DNA from: Sciurus carolinensis
Lineage: Eukaryota; Chordata; Mammalia; Rodentia; Sciuridae
DNA: 64,000 bases
NCBI RefSeq assembly: GCF_902686445.1
Contig: NC_062214.1
Location: 89,384,738 to 89,448,737 of the forward strand
Direction: 5' to 3'
Shown: positions 46,601 through 61,600 of the stretch, piece after piece
Layout: every line of letters starts with the position of its first letter
Position numbering within the stretch: the stretch's first letter is position 1
Translations under genes and position numbers: made by a program
The notes under the pieces: generated by a model
Seen by the model: the letters and a program-made list of their open reading frames with translations, nothing else
Database searches by the model: none
What the model was told of the DNA's origin: nothing

Positions 46601-49600
46601 GCTGGGGATATAGCTCAGTGGTAGAAATCTTGCCAAACATGCATGAGGCCCTGGTTCCAATCATCATCATCATCACAAAAAAATAAATTAAAAAAAATAT
46701 ATATATGCATATATATACACACATATACATACATGTATATATAAAGTTTATCCCTTTAAAACATCAAAAAATTAATTTAAATCTCAAGTTTGCCTTTTTA
46801 TATTGTTATTGTCTCCACTAATTGTTTCCTTTCTTCTGCTTTTCTAAAGAACTAAATAAGTGGTTATTCAAATCTTATTTTAAACTCTTTTCCAAAAGAA
46901 ACTTAGTGAGAACCCCCAAGTGTAAAACACAAAAAAGAGTTGCTCCAATTGAAGCAGATGTGCCTGCATGACCTACCTCTCCAAACATCACTGAGAACCC
47001 CTGGGTACCAGAGAACAAAGTTTGAAAACCACTGCTCCAAAAAGTTCCCCTTTTACTGAGCGTGGTGGCACACACCTACAAGCTCAGCGGCTGGGAAGGC
47101 TGAGGCAGAGGATCAAAAGTTCAAAGCCAGCCTCAGCAAAAAGTAAGTCGCTAAGCAACTCAGTGAAACCCTGTCTCTAAATAAAATACATAACAGGGAT
47201 AGGGATGTGGCTCAGTGGTCAAGTGCCGTGAGTTCAATTCCCAGTACCAAAAAAAAAGTTCCTCTTTCTTATTTATGACTGAAAAAGTTAAATTTGGAAC
47301 AGATGAAGGGCTTTTATTTCATTCTGCTTTTTAAATATTTATTCTACCTTTTTTTTATTTTATTTTATTAAATTTCATTCTGCGCAGCCCTTAGATCTCA
47401 TCTAGGAGAAAAACGCTAGGCTGGAAGAGTATAGCCTTGTGTCAATGCACATTTCCACAGGCTCATATAAGATTCTGCTGCCATTTGCTATTAAGCCAGT
47501 TTAGGAGTCTGTGGGTCTTTCATTCTAATATACAAGTCTTGGTATGCTCAGATGATGTCAGGCCACAAACAGAAAGGACATATTAAAGGTAAGACTTCTG
47601 GTGTGGATGTGCACTACTCAACACTGGACACAAAGAATTTCTCATAAACTCACCCACATCATTCGTTAGGGTAAAATCATTCACTCTCCTGCCATATAAC
47701 ATCCATCCACACCCCTACTTCTATCATAAGTTAACTGGTAACTATCTTAACATAGGGGGCAACTTACTTTCAGGGGAGCCTTGGCTTTCTAGTCTGAGTT
47801 TATTTAGACGTTCTTCTTCCTAGAATTTAGACAGAAATTTTCCAAGAACACAAGTTAGAATTCCCAGATACTTGGAAAGGCCCACACACTGAATAAGTAA
47901 TCTTACTCCCTCAGTTGCCACCACCTCCTTTGTTCCATGAGGAAAATGTCCTAGCTCATGGTACTAAAAAGCTTGACAACTCCTTCATGGGCAATATTAG
48001 AGTCACAGGATGCCCATCCAATGTCCACAGAATTAAACCCATCAGCTGGCTTCCAAACTGCCAAGTGGACAATCTTGCAATCTTAGAACTGGAAAGGACA
48101 TCCAGAAGATTTATCATAGCCACGGAAACAAAACAGAATATTAAGGCAGGAAGCAGACTGTTCTTTTAATTTTTAAAATTTTTATAATATTAATATAATT
48201 TTTCTAGAAGCTAAGATCATCTTTCCAACATTAGTAATGATTACCATTTATCTTAATATACATATAGGATATTTATAAGAATGCAAATACACATGGATTA
48301 GCATGCACTCAGATATACTTCCTTGTTCTGTTAGCTGAGAATGTTTAAAGCAATAACACCATAGTAACATGAAGATACCTGGCACCCTGTCTTCAATAAA
48401 AACTAAAGAGCTCCTTGGAGAAATGATTATTCTAAGGTTGGAGCAAGAAATATACAAGATATGACTGGGGCTGCTTATATAGTGCCAAGTAAGGAAGTAC
48501 TGAAAACAAACAAACAAAAAAAATCTACAAGGATTGGTGGAGTTTTTTCAAAAAGATAGAAGACCCAAGTAAAAGAACTCCCAATGGCCAAAACTAAAAT
48601 AATCTTGAGCAAGAAAATAAATAACACAGTATTCAATTATAACCCAAAGTATAAAATAAATACCCATGAGTCAAACTAATATAAAAAAATAACTGAATAA
48701 ATAAATGGATGAGAATGGACAACTCTCCCATTCATAAAAACTTTCAAAATAATTACATAATACTCCACTCTAAAAGACAAAATATAATTCCCTACTCCTT
48801 TAATATGGGCTGTGCACAGGGATTTCCTTCCAAAGATTACAGTAAGGGGAGAGGAATGGAGATAGAAATCTGGCAAACATCACTTCAGCCAGCTCATCCA
48901 AGATTAGTAACAAAAATGATAGGTCTTATTGATTATATGCACCCTTGATACAAGAATGGCACTTATATCTCTGCTGTCACCCTCCCCAAAACCCATCATC
49001 ATAGTCTAGTCATAGAGACAAATACCAAGAGAGGCACAAGCTACAAAATACATAACCAGTACTTCTCTAAAATCATAGTGCCAGGTCTTTAAATGAATGT
49101 ATAGCCTTGTCTCTCTCATATCAGAATCTTACAGGAATATGAAATAGCCCAAATAACTTGAGTTCCTCAGGATTTCTACTTTCAATGCCTATATCTGAGG
49201 GTCCTTACTAACCTTGGCTCTGAGTTCCATTTCTGCATCAGATTCATCCAGCCAGCGATCAAAGTCAGGAGCCAAAAACAGTGGGCGCTTCTCCTGCTTG
49301 GTGAGTCTTTCCCACCACTGACTCACCTTCTTCTGTACAGTAATGTTTACCTGCCTCTGGGTCAGTTTGTAAACCGGCTAGAAGAGAAAGTAAGAATGTG
49401 AGAATACCTCCTTCATTCCCTGAAACTGCCCCAGGCCAGTACATCTCCACAGAGAAGCTGCACGGTGTATTTATTCCCCTCCAACTCCTGATGCAAAGAG
49501 AACATCTAGGTCAAGGGCTGTAGTTGAAAAGAACTGCTAAGAACAATAAGGTGTTTTTCTGAGTCTCCTCATGAATGAAAGGGGAAGAAATCAAGATAAG

Positions 49601-52600
49601 AAAGGCAAATGGTTCCTGATTAGCCTGGAGGAAACCAGTATGAATGTCCTGAGTCACATCATGTAAGAGAGTATATTAAATAACCCCCAAAGACACCCTC
49701 AGGTGACAAATTTTCCTGCCATGAAAATGACTGCTCCTAGTTTAGCAAACCTTTGTTTTAGAAAAGACTGCACTGATGCCAAAACTGTACTGGATCAGTT
49801 ACAACTGTTCCATAGTTTCAGTCCAGGGAATCTTCTCAACTAAACTCAAATTCTTATAGGTTGTTCTGTCTTATTGTTTGTCTACATGGTCTTTCCTTTT
49901 GTCTCTAGACAGGTTCCCCATGACAATGCTATCAATACTACCTCAAAACAATGAGCTCCTATAAGGAGAGATCAATAACCTCAAGCCCCCTGAGCTAAGA
50001 GTATAAATGCACAAAGTGAAATACACCATCTGTTGGATTCTCTCCTTTCCTTACATTTCCTGCTTTCTTTCTAAAGACCAAGTGCCTTGGCCTTTCTGAT
50101 CTCTATTCTTCTCACTGCCCCTGAGCAAAGTCATATGAAAGCAACTCTCTATGATGCTTCCTCTTCCCCTATGTAACTCTTCTCTCAATGGGTGCCATAT
50201 TCCTCCTGTCATCACTAAAATTAGAGAATACCAGAGATGGAAGGGACTCTGGAGATCGCTAGGTCCAATCCTTTATTTAACACATGGAAAAAACAGAGCC
50301 CAAAGACATGAAGAGATTTGTTCAATCTCACATTACTGGGGTGGGAGGGGTGGGGGGGGGAGGGAAAAAAATAATGAATCAAACATCATTGCCCTATGTA
50401 AACGTATGATTACACAAATGGTATGCCTTGACTCCATGTACAAATAGAGAAACAACATGTATCCCATTTGTATACAATAATAAAAAAAAAAAATTCACGT
50501 TCCTATAAATGGTAAAGCCCAGATTTAATCTAGATTCTCCAACTTTTCTCATTCCTCAGCAGGTAAAACAGGGGTTCTGTTCCAAATAGAACTATATCAT
50601 TCCGCTTTAGTTTTTATCTTCTCTCCCCAAACCTGTACCCCTCATTTCACTAAACTACTATTCATTTCCTTAAAAGGAAAAGAAGTGAAAAGGAAAAAAC
50701 ATACCTCTGGCTTCACAAGATCTAAGAACTCCAGGTGAAATTCATAGACATTGTCTCCTTTGGCACCATGTCCCTGAGCTATGAAGAAAAAAAGGTGCAT
50801 TACTTTGAATTTGAGCAGAGTAAAGCCACCCAAAAGTCAGCTTGGAACAGTTCTTTCCTATACATATGCAAACATTAATGGGTCGTCAAAATGTGTGGGA
50901 GCTTCCGAGTTACTTGACAGTCAGATGAGCCAAAACTGGACAAAAGTTTATCTCCAAATATCCTCTAATGATCAGTTTCAGGCCATTTACTTAATCTTCC
51001 AATGCAGCCTAGATGATGCCCACTACAAATAATAGGCAAGAAAAAGAATATAAAAAGCAATGCCAAAGGTACCAAACAGATAATAAACTTAACTTTCATT
51101 TACTCTGGTTCTAAATCCAGAGTAGAGAAAAATCAGGTAAATGTACCATCTTTTTTTTTTTTTTTTTTTTTTTTTTTTGGTGCTGGGGATTTGAACCCAG
51201 GGCCTTGTGCTTATGAGGCAAGCACTCTACCAATTGAGCTATATCCCCAGCCCCAAATGTACCATCTTGACTGTGATTAAGTAAAGTTGCAGGGTACATG
51301 AAAATGCTGACTATCTCAAAGACAGCTCTGAATCTAAAACCTCCCAACCAGGGACAGAGAATGAAGGGAGAAGCTAACTTATTTAATTTAATATATTCCA
51401 AATAGAACAAATAAAGAGAAAGATTTTTCTCAGTTCCCAGAGGACATGTGGAACTGGGAAGAAAATCTCTGGGTTGGCCATCCCCCAGTCCTGTTCTTTG
51501 ACATGGCTCTTTTCCCAAACCAACCAGGTATCATGTCTGGCTCCCAGTGACTGCTGGCCCCGGCAGCTGTCCTGGACACTCTTCCCCTCTACCTCGTGCT
51601 CTCTTTATCATTTGGTTCCCTCCCTCCTGGGGTTCTCGTCCCTCATCTGGCCATATGTAAAATAATCTGCCTAATATTTGCTATAGTTGGCTATTATTTT
51701 CTAAGAGTATAAATTCTTTAAGGCTGAGATAGTCTGTAAGCTCTAAGTGGTAGAATACTCTATTATCATTTAAACTTCTTTTTTTTGTTTGTTTGTTTGG
51801 CAGTATTGGGGACTGAACCCAGGACCTGGTATATGCTATTCAAGCACTCTACCATGGAGCTATACTCTCCAGCCCTTTTAAATGTATTAAAATCCCAAAA
51901 AGTCTGAGCTGTTACCACCACTACTCTCATCTTGAAAAGCAGATACAAAAGCCAGGTTGTACTTTCATGGGAGTATATTAAGACAGGAGAAAATCCCACA
52001 CAAAGCAGTAACTCTTCACTCTCCATTAACACCAGGAACTAGAAGAGGGAAGGGAACAGGGAGAACCCACCCCACTGGGTACCGTGAATGCAGACCCACC
52101 CTCTCAGGCAGAGCAGTAAACCAGTTGAGGTGCTGAGAAGAAAAGAGATGGACACAGATCCTCAGAATCAGAGACTGTGAGAGATGGAAAAGACTTAAAC
52201 ATCAGCCAGAGTACAGTGTTTCTCAAAACGATCTACAAGTATATTATCAGGGAGCCACAAAGACTCATCAAGAATATTTTTACTTTTTGTTTTATTGTAA
52301 TCTTAAAACAAACAAATAAAAGCAGTACATTCTGGATCATCTAGATGGGCATCTTATAATCAAGTACTCAAGACTGTTTCTCAGTCTGGGTCCATGAACC
52401 ACTGAGGGTCCTGTGGATATAATCTTAGATGTCCATGGATTCTTGAGTTTAAGAAAAACAGATTATAGGGCTGGGGATATAGCTCAGTTAGTAGAGTGCT
52501 TGCCTTGCAAGCACAAGGCCCTGGGTTCAATCCCCAGCACTGCCCAAAAAAAAAAAAAAACAGATTATAACCTTCATTTTATAGGTCCTAGGAAGTCAAT

Positions 52601-55600
52601 AACTTGTTCAGGGTAGTGACAGAATTAGAGTTAGAACACTGATGTCCTGGTTTCTAACCCAAGATTCTGATTTGTTTTGTTTTGTTTTCCTACTGTTATC
52701 TATGGCCTATGTAAGGATTTTAAACAAATTCTTTTGGCTTTTTCTAGTAGTATATTTCAAAACAATCTAATTTACCCTAAGAGCATCGAAGGGGTGAACA
52801 TCAGTACAAATTTAATAAAACAGATTTTTTTTAAAAAATAAAGAGAAAACACTACCATGCCTCCTTTACCATGTAGAAGGCTGGCCGCTCTTACATGGAT
52901 ACTGACCTTTGAAATGCAGCACATTTTCAGTGATGCTGATGGCAGGGTTCTGTGAACACAGACCAAATACACGAGAGTGCATTTTAATGAAAAAAATCAA
53001 ATTAAATCAGGAGCTTTGTCCCACCATTTTCTCCCTTGGGAATTTAAACTTGTTACCTTATGCCTTACCCAAAGAATAAATTTAGTGGTTTATTCCCAAC
53101 TATGAGTAAGGTCTCTATATCTGTCTGTACCTATCTGAGGCTATAGGATCCTCCAAGGAGGAATCTAAACTGTTCACACTGTACAGAACAATCAAGTACT
53201 AAATCAGTCCATTCTGATAAAGGCAAATGATGCAAAACATCATGAGAGATATTACAGTAGAATGCACAAATCTCTAAGACTCAGTGGCTGAGCTATAGAA
53301 CACAGAATCCAGGGGAAAAGTTGAGTCATTTCCTGTGAGAGGACAGCAGTTATCAAGGAATGTACACTCAAGGCCAAAATAGTAGTAAAAGGCAGTAAGT
53401 GTTATGAGACTTTTATGGGACCTTTTCTTCTACTTTGCTCAGTATTAAAGTAACAGGGGGCAAGAAGATAGTATAGGTTTACTTCTAATTAATCGTAACC
53501 CTAAGTGTGTAGTCTTCTGAAGTACACTTTATGGGGATTTCCTATTACATGTCACATCTCTGATAAGCCATGGGTTTTGCTCTTATTTCTAAAGCCCTGC
53601 ACCACTTTGTTGAGCTGCCAAAACCAGAGTTCAAGTTCACTTAGTAGAGCAAATATTCTCAAGTCAAAAGCAGTTGCAATGTTTTTCTTACCTGAGTTCC
53701 CAATATCATTTCTACCTTGTTCAATTTTCAATGTTTTTATTCAACACTTTTCAAAGAATAATTTGTACAGCCTACCCTATCTTTTACTAGAAAAGAAATT
53801 CCTTTTCTTGTGAAAAAAGAAGTGGACAGGGAAAGGGTAAAAGATGGCTTTGATGTTAACTAGACGTGGGTTAAATCTTAAGTTATGCCATTTTTTATTT
53901 ACTTCTATCATTTACTTTCAAACGTGCAGCAATTGGCCCTCCATACCCCACACCCCATATTAGGTATTGAACCCAGTGGCACTCTCCCACTGAGTACCAT
54001 CCCCGGTCCTTTTGATTTTTAGAGAGGGTCTTGTGAAGTTGCTGAGGGCTCGCTAAGGCTGGTCTGGAATTTGTGATTCTTCTGCCTTACCCTCCTGAGT
54101 TGCTGAGATTACAGGCATTTGCTGCCACACCTGGTACGACACTCTCTTTCAAAGTCCAGGTCAAATGTTAATCCCACTTCATTCCTCCTCAACTCTGACA
54201 TAAAAAATAATAGCTTCCTTACAACTTCGCATTTGCCTTTATTACAATATTTGTGATACTGTTCTTTTTTTTTTTTTCGGCTTATCTACTCCTCTAAACT
54301 TGAGTTCGTTCACAAATGGGATAGTGTCTTATTCATGTCTATATCCCTAATGCTTCAATAACTGTTTAGACAGAAGTTAATCAATTCACTCACTTTCATA
54401 ATCTCTGGCATAAATACAAAGAGTTCAATGAACTACCTGCTACCTAACCCTTTAGACTGAGGTTTCATTTCTCATTCTAATTATTAGTATGTATCTTTGC
54501 TTGTATGTGATTAGTATGTGCATAGAAGAGTTAATATAGCAGGTCTGAAACTGCAATCTTCAAAAGGGCCTGCTTCCAAGATCAGCCTCTGGCTAGCATC
54601 CGGAAATGTGGCTTTCCTCCATTCCCTGATGAACAAAGTGGTTTCCTATGCCCAGACTTTGCCTACAAACTATGTGATTTCTGGTGAAAATCAGTTTTCC
54701 TTCTATAGGAGCCTGAAACTTTAGTACCTAATAGGCAGAGGTTACTTAAGTAATTACTCCTCCAAAAAACGCAGGTACTGAATATCTAGTGTCCTTCTCT
54801 GGGCAGAAACATTGCACATAAGTTGCTGTATTTTTTGTAGCTGGAAAAAAGGCATGGCTTTTCTTTTTCAATCTCCTCTGCCAAAATCTGTTACCATTCT
54901 TGTTCTTTTTGATGTTCTAATTGTCACAAATTTGATAAGTGGAAACCCCTTCAAACAGGCTCCTGTGTCATTTTGACATGACCTTGTACCCTTTGAGGAT
55001 GTTTGGACTTTTCTTGACATGGACTTGGAATTATTGGTCACTTCTTCAAGGAGCCCAAGTTCCTTTAGGAGGGAACAGTAATTTAGGAGCCACTGTCTGG
55101 ATGTTCTGAGATGTACTCAATGTTCATCTTTTAGTGGTCTAGCCAGGAATTTTTACATCACGATGTCACATTGAAATTTCCAATTCATGTCACACTGAAA
55201 TTTCCAATTCAAATTTACTACTACAGAGCTTCTCCTTACCATTTTTTTAAATATTTGCATCTTTTATAGTAAAAATCTTTGTACCTAATAACATACACAT
55301 CTATTTATTTGTTTTATTCTAAAAGTTTCATAATTAGAACATCAACGTTTTTACTAACAATAATTACACCGTTTATTTGCAGGGTTTTTCTTTCTTTTGC
55401 CTTGGCACACATTCTACTAAAGAAACAGTACTGTGTTCAAATTTATTGACATTAACTTGTCTGTATATGTCAAAATTAGATATAGAGTTAGGTTCTTTTG
55501 ATTGTATTTAATTTCAAGATTTGCTTTTTTATCAAATTTTATCTGAATATGTAAAATATTCCTTGTTCAAAAGCCAAACTTTATTTAAAAAGTCTCAGAA

Positions 55601-58600
55601 GTCCTATGCCAAACCCATTCTCCTCTCCTACACTTCTACTTCCCACCTTTCATTAGTTTCTAGTTTCTGTTCCTTCTATGTATGTGTTTTGCAAAAATAA
55701 GCAAATATATTCATCTATTTTTATATTCCCTTCTTTTTACACAAAAGATAGCATACAATATACATTCTTCTCACCTTGCTTCTTTCCACCTAAATCAGTC
55801 CTTACCAGTTCACAGAGATCTTACTCATTCTTTTAATACCTGCACAATACTCAATTGAATGTAGGTCCAGGATGTATCCCCTTCTAATCCATCACTTTGG
55901 GGACAAGGGGTACTGGGGATTGAACCCAGGATGGCTTTACCACTGAGTTACATCCCCTACATCCCCAGTCCTTTTTAGTTTTTATTTTGAGACAGAGCCT
56001 CGCTAAGTTGCTAAGACTGGTCTCCAACTTGAGCTGCTCCTGCCTCTACTTCCTAAGTTGCTGGGACGAGAGGTGCATGCCACCACACCCAGTCTAACAC
56101 CCCTTTTTTGACTCAAGTCATCCTATACTAAAAAAACACAGCTCAAGGCCCTCAATCTTTAGAAAGAATGCCTTCCTTGGCCACAGTGATTTTCTCCTCT
56201 AAATCAAAATGCTATCTATATTACTGATTTCTCTGCTCCTCCCTTTCCCCTAACCAAGAAAAATATCTTTAAAGATTATCAACATTTATCTCTTCTTCCT
56301 CACCACAAATTTACTTGTAATGTTTTACTTTATTTACTGTGGTGCTGAGGATTGAACCCAGGGCCCTGCTCATGCTAGGCAAACACATAAATTTACTTTT
56401 AAATCCACTCTGATCTAGGCTCCGTGCCTATCAGTCCACTAAAATATTTATCAGCAAGATCATCAATAACCATTACTAAACCCACTGGATACATATCTAA
56501 CCTCATCTTATTCAACCTGTCAAAAGCAGCTGGGCACAGATGACCACCCTACTGAAATTCTCTTTTCTCCTGGCTTCTAGGACATCACAGGACACTATCT
56601 TGGGTTTTAAGCTCCATAGGCTTTTCCTTCTGTTCCTTTGCTAGGTCTTTTTCCTCTGCTCATCTTCTAAATGTCTAAGTGCTCCATCACCCAACCCTGG
56701 TTCTTTCCTTTCTCTCTCTCCCCTACATGAAATTAAAAGATTATATATTTCTCTCCAAGTATATCTCAAATCTGTCCATGACTCTCTCAATCTCTACTGT
56801 CCTCTTAATTGTCATTCACTATAAGACCAAGCCACCTTATCTCTCACCCATACTACTACAGCATCCTCCCCAAATGGTCTTCCAGATTTCACTTCTCTTT
56901 ATAATCCACAAAGCAGCCCAAATATTTAATAAAAAAAAATGCAAATTTTAAGAAGTCACCCTTCTACTTAAAACTGTTTTTTCATCGCTCTTACAATGAA
57001 ACCCAAGCTCCTTACCATGGCAACAAGGCTCTACATGACCTACATCTTGCAAATCCCCCCAACCTCATCTCCCTGTAACATATTGCTCACTTACACTCCA
57101 AACATACTAATATCCTTTCTGTTTCTGGAACTCTTCAAGTTCTAGCCTGCTTTTAAGTCTGTACTCTTGTTGGAATGTTCTACCCCAACTTTCCTTTTTT
57201 CTTTGTGATGCAGGGGATTGAACCCAGGGCCTTGTGCATGCTAAGCACGCTCTCTTTCACTAAGCTACATACCCAGTCCCTTCCCCCAGCTCTCTGCCTA
57301 ACTCATTCAAGTTTCACTTAGCTCAAATATCACTTCCTCAATGAAGCCTCCTGACAGCTCTATTTAAAATAGTCTTTACCAGGTAATTGTTTTATTTATG
57401 AACTTATCTATTGTCTGCCTCCCTCAAGGAGGATACCTAAAGACAGTATCTTTGTATGTGCTGCTCACCACTGAGTATCTAGTACTTAGTCCTGCACCTG
57501 AACCAATGTGAATGCTCAATAGTTACCAAATTAGTTCACTGCTTTGAATGTTTCTGTACTGTGGTTATAAACAACTTAGATTTATTGATTTTTTTATATC
57601 TTCATTTTTTAATTTATTTTTATGTGGTGTTGAGGATCAAACCCAGTGCCTCACATGTGCAAGGCAAGCACTCTATCACTGAGCCACAACCCCAGCCTGA
57701 ATTTTTATTATAAAATTGTCAAGCAAACACTGAAAAATATAACAAACATCACCACACCTATTGTCCATCAATATTTTGCTTTATTTGACTCACTTTTTAA
57801 AAGATTGAGTTATGAATGCAGTTACACAATTACCACTGTTTTAGTCAGCTTCTCTGTTGTTGTGATAAAAGGATCTGACCAGAACAACTATCGAGGAGGG
57901 AAGGTTTATTTGGGGGCTCACTGCTTCAGAGGTCTCAATCCATAGACAGCAGATTCCATTTCTCAGGGCTCAAAGTGAGGCAGAACAACACGGCAGAAGA
58001 GGATAGCAGAGGGAAGTAGCTCACATGATGATGAGGAAGCAGAGACTCTACTCTCCAGATGCAAAATATATACCTCGTAGCCATGGCCCCAATGAAACAC
58101 TTCCTCCAGTCACATCCCACCTGCCTCCAGTTACCACTCAGTTAATCCCATTAGGGATTAATTCACTGATTAGGTTAAGGCTATGACCCAATTATTTCTC
58201 CTCCAAACCTTGTTGCATTGTCTCACACGAGAGTTTTTGGGGGACACCACATCATACCAACTGCCCTCTCTCCCTTTAATGCACCTCATCCTTGCAAGTC
58301 ATTACTGTTTTAGAACTGGAGTTTATCATTCCTGCTCTGTTTCTTTATTCACTTAGAACATGTTGGATATTCATAAAGATAAACAGAATTATATATTTGT
58401 ATTGCTTATATTATTTTTTGACTGGCTTTTTGAACTACTTATAAGCTTTAACTCCATAGAGAAGTGGTTCCATTTCATTCATTTTAGCTGTTGTACAGTC
58501 AGTATGCCACTGTGTAAATGTACCACAATTTATCCATTCTCCTGTTGATAAAAATTGAGGCTGTTTTCAATTCTGTGTTGCAACGAACATTCTATCTCCT

Positions 58601-61600
58601 TGTGCATGTGTGTGAGAGCTTCTCTAAGGAGCAAAACTTCCAGGTTATAAGGATATGCACATCTTCAACTTGACTAGACAGAGTCAAACCATTCTCCAAA
58701 TCAATTATTTCAATAAATACTCCCATGGTACCAACTATATAAAAAAGTTTCAACACCAAACATCCTCACCAACAGCTGGCAATCTAATGTAAGAAATAAT
58801 AGTATCCTATGATTTTAATTTACATGTCTGATTATAATTAAGGTTAAGACCTTTTTTCAGGTTTATACTCTTCTTTTTTCTTTTACTCTGACCTGTTTAT
58901 AATCTGCCCTTTATTCTACTGGGTAATAAATACATCACTTTCTTACTCATCTGTAAGTATTCTTTATTTTTTTTAATTTTTCTTTTTTTAGTTGTTGATG
59001 GACCATTTATTTTATTTATTTATATGCAGGGCTGAGAATCGAACCCAGTGCCTCACACATGCTCGGCAAGCACTCTACCACTGAGCCACAACCCCAGCCC
59101 TGTAGGCAAGTGTTCTTTAAATAGTCAAGATGGTACTCATTTGTCAGTGATATAGGCTCCAAATATCTTCTTCAAGTTGGTCTTATTTGTCAATCTTCCT
59201 CTTTAGGGTTTAAAGACATTTTTCACTGACCCAATATCACAAAGATAGTCTCCTATATTTTCTTTGTAGTAGTTTTTCTTCCTGCAGTCAAGTCACTAAC
59301 CTACCTGAAACTGATTTTTGGGTATAGTTTAAGGAAGGATCTTATTTTATTTTTTTGCCATTTGGATTACCAATGCTGCCAGTCCAATTTCCCAAATGGT
59401 TCATCCTTTTCCCCTTAATGTGCAAGGCCATCTTGGCCATACAACAAATTCTCATGTACAGAAAGGTCTGCTAACAGACTATTCTGTTTCACTGTTCTTT
59501 GTGTCTATCCCTCTCATCTAAGGCTTAGTATCACAATTAGAATAATCCCTCACACTTGAAAAGTACACTAGAATTTACAAAGCACTTTCAAATCCATTAT
59601 CCAGTTGAACTTCAAAAGAGTCCTGTGAATTGGGTGCTAATATTCACATTTATTTGAATGAAGAGACTAAGGCTCACAAAGGTTAAGTGAATCATCCTTG
59701 CTCACCAGATAGTAAGTGAAGAGCAAGGACCCAATCTCATGCCCCCAGTTACCATTTTTTCCACTAGACTCCCTGTAGGCAAGAATAGTTTCTTTCGAAT
59801 GGCTTGCAGACCTATGCACTTTGTCCACACACAATTAAAACAAATAAAGGCCTTGATAAACAAGCAAATATTTTAACAACTATGATTGTGGGGACAAACC
59901 TGTCCATTATGCTTCCTTTGAATATAAACTCTACTCTGAAAGTACCCTTGCCCCTATTACCTCTTTACTAACTGTTCACTTCAAGCACTGACAATGATAC
60001 TGTTTAAGTGGTTACTGTCCACCCTCACACACATCAGCAGTGGTTTCTCATCAGTCATTGACCCTGTAGCTCCAAAGATAGAATAGGATGTGACAACTGG
60101 ACAGTTCTGCATCTCAGAAGAAAGGGCACAGAGCTGATGCCCCAAAGCGGTACTCAATCTTCAAAACTAGATCTATGTGATACACTACAGATAGAGGAGT
60201 CATCAAAGAACTGTCCAAGAACACAGCACCTAGCTTAATGACAGACAAGAACCTAGTTCCATAAATGTTTTTTATTGAACAGATAAATGAAGTGCTTCAT
60301 CCTGAGCCAGAAGTTCTGGTTTCAACAGTCCCTCCCTGGAGCAATCAATTAATAAATTTTAAAAAGACCAGTCCTTGACATTCAGAAGCAGGTCTGGCAT
60401 TCAGAGCTAGACCATGTCATTCTCTTATCAGACACAAACTATCTCAGAGACGATCAACCTCAGACAAGATTACTCTGAAAACTTGATGAGACAAAGTCCA
60501 TTTCGTATTTTTTTCACAAGCACTGATGAACACGTGGTCACTATGCCACCCACAAAACATCAAATATCCTCCCTCTGGTGGCCTAATTGAGTCCTACTTC
60601 TCTATCATATACATGTTTTATTCTTGGGCTAGATTCTCCTTACAGATAAGATTTATTCAGATACCCAGTCACAGAAGTGTCCCTATTTCATGACAGCATT
60701 TGATCTATATTGAACCCCCAAATCACAAAAGCCCAAATTCTACAATCAGTTCTAATACCCTCTTTTTTATTTTTAGTACCAGGGATTGAACTTGGGGCAC
60801 TTGGCCACTGAGCCAAATCCCCAGCCCTATTTTGTATTTTATTTAAAGACAGGGTCTCACTGAGTTGCTTAGCACCTTGCTTTTGCTGAGGCTGCCTTTG
60901 AACTCTCCATCCTCCTGCCTCACCCTCCTAAGCCACTGGAATTACAGACGTGTGCAACCGCACCTGGCTCTAAAAACCTCTTAATAAGACACACGGTTCC
61001 TCATGGAGTGTGCCCTTCCTTGCTGCAAGGAGTAATAATAAACCCAACTTGTTTAATTATAGGTGCATTCCTGGTATTCTTTAACTGTAGGGCATTGACA
61101 CAGTATGTCAGAATTAAAGTATCTGAAAGTCTAAACCTTTCTCTTTCTGGAAAGTTCTCCCAGTATTAGTTGGACAAGAATACATCTCATTTCTGAAACT
61201 CATCTCTAACTAAAAGAAAGAGGTTTAAAAAAAATCCTTTAACACTAGGGACTTTGTTCAACATCCACTTCCAATTCTACCAACAAACGCATGAGCAAAA
61301 GTTTCTGTTTTCTATAACATGCTTCCTTCTAGATAGAAGGCCCTGAAAAGTCATCTATCTGACTTATCTTTGTAAATCTATAATGTCTTATACATATTAG
61401 AATATTTCTTTTATGAATGAGATTAACATGTGTTTTTAAACTAACAATAGTTGAAATGGATACTTCAGAATCACAGATGTGAAAGTCCAGAAAAAAATAA
61501 AAACGACTGGAAAAAAAAAGACTTATTTTTCCCATAAATGTTTAAAAAAAGAATTTCATTTTCGAAAAAAACAGTTCACTTTTTTCTCCACCTCTGTATT

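Larger units (their letters stand above)
56100..57540 (+). repeat. LINE-2 (L2), 3' portion
   Basis: A long, degraded L2 in sense. It includes ACAATGAAACCCAAGCTCCT, CTACATGACCTACATCTTGC, CACTTCCTCAATGAAGCCTC and the tail AATGTGAATGCTCAATAG. IDs interrupt it at 56334 and 57203. Confidence 0.75.
57700..59520 (-). repeat. Antisense LINE-1 relic split by an LTR and an ID
   Basis: Old L1 3' end and ORF2 end read backwards: GTAAATGTACCACAATTTAT, CATCCTCACCAACAGCTGGC and GGTTCATCCTTTTCCCCTTA. Confidence 0.75.

Noticed and set aside
57837..58259. Possible intact endogenous retrovirus
   Set aside because: Only a single non-coding LTR-like unit is present, with no internal genes.
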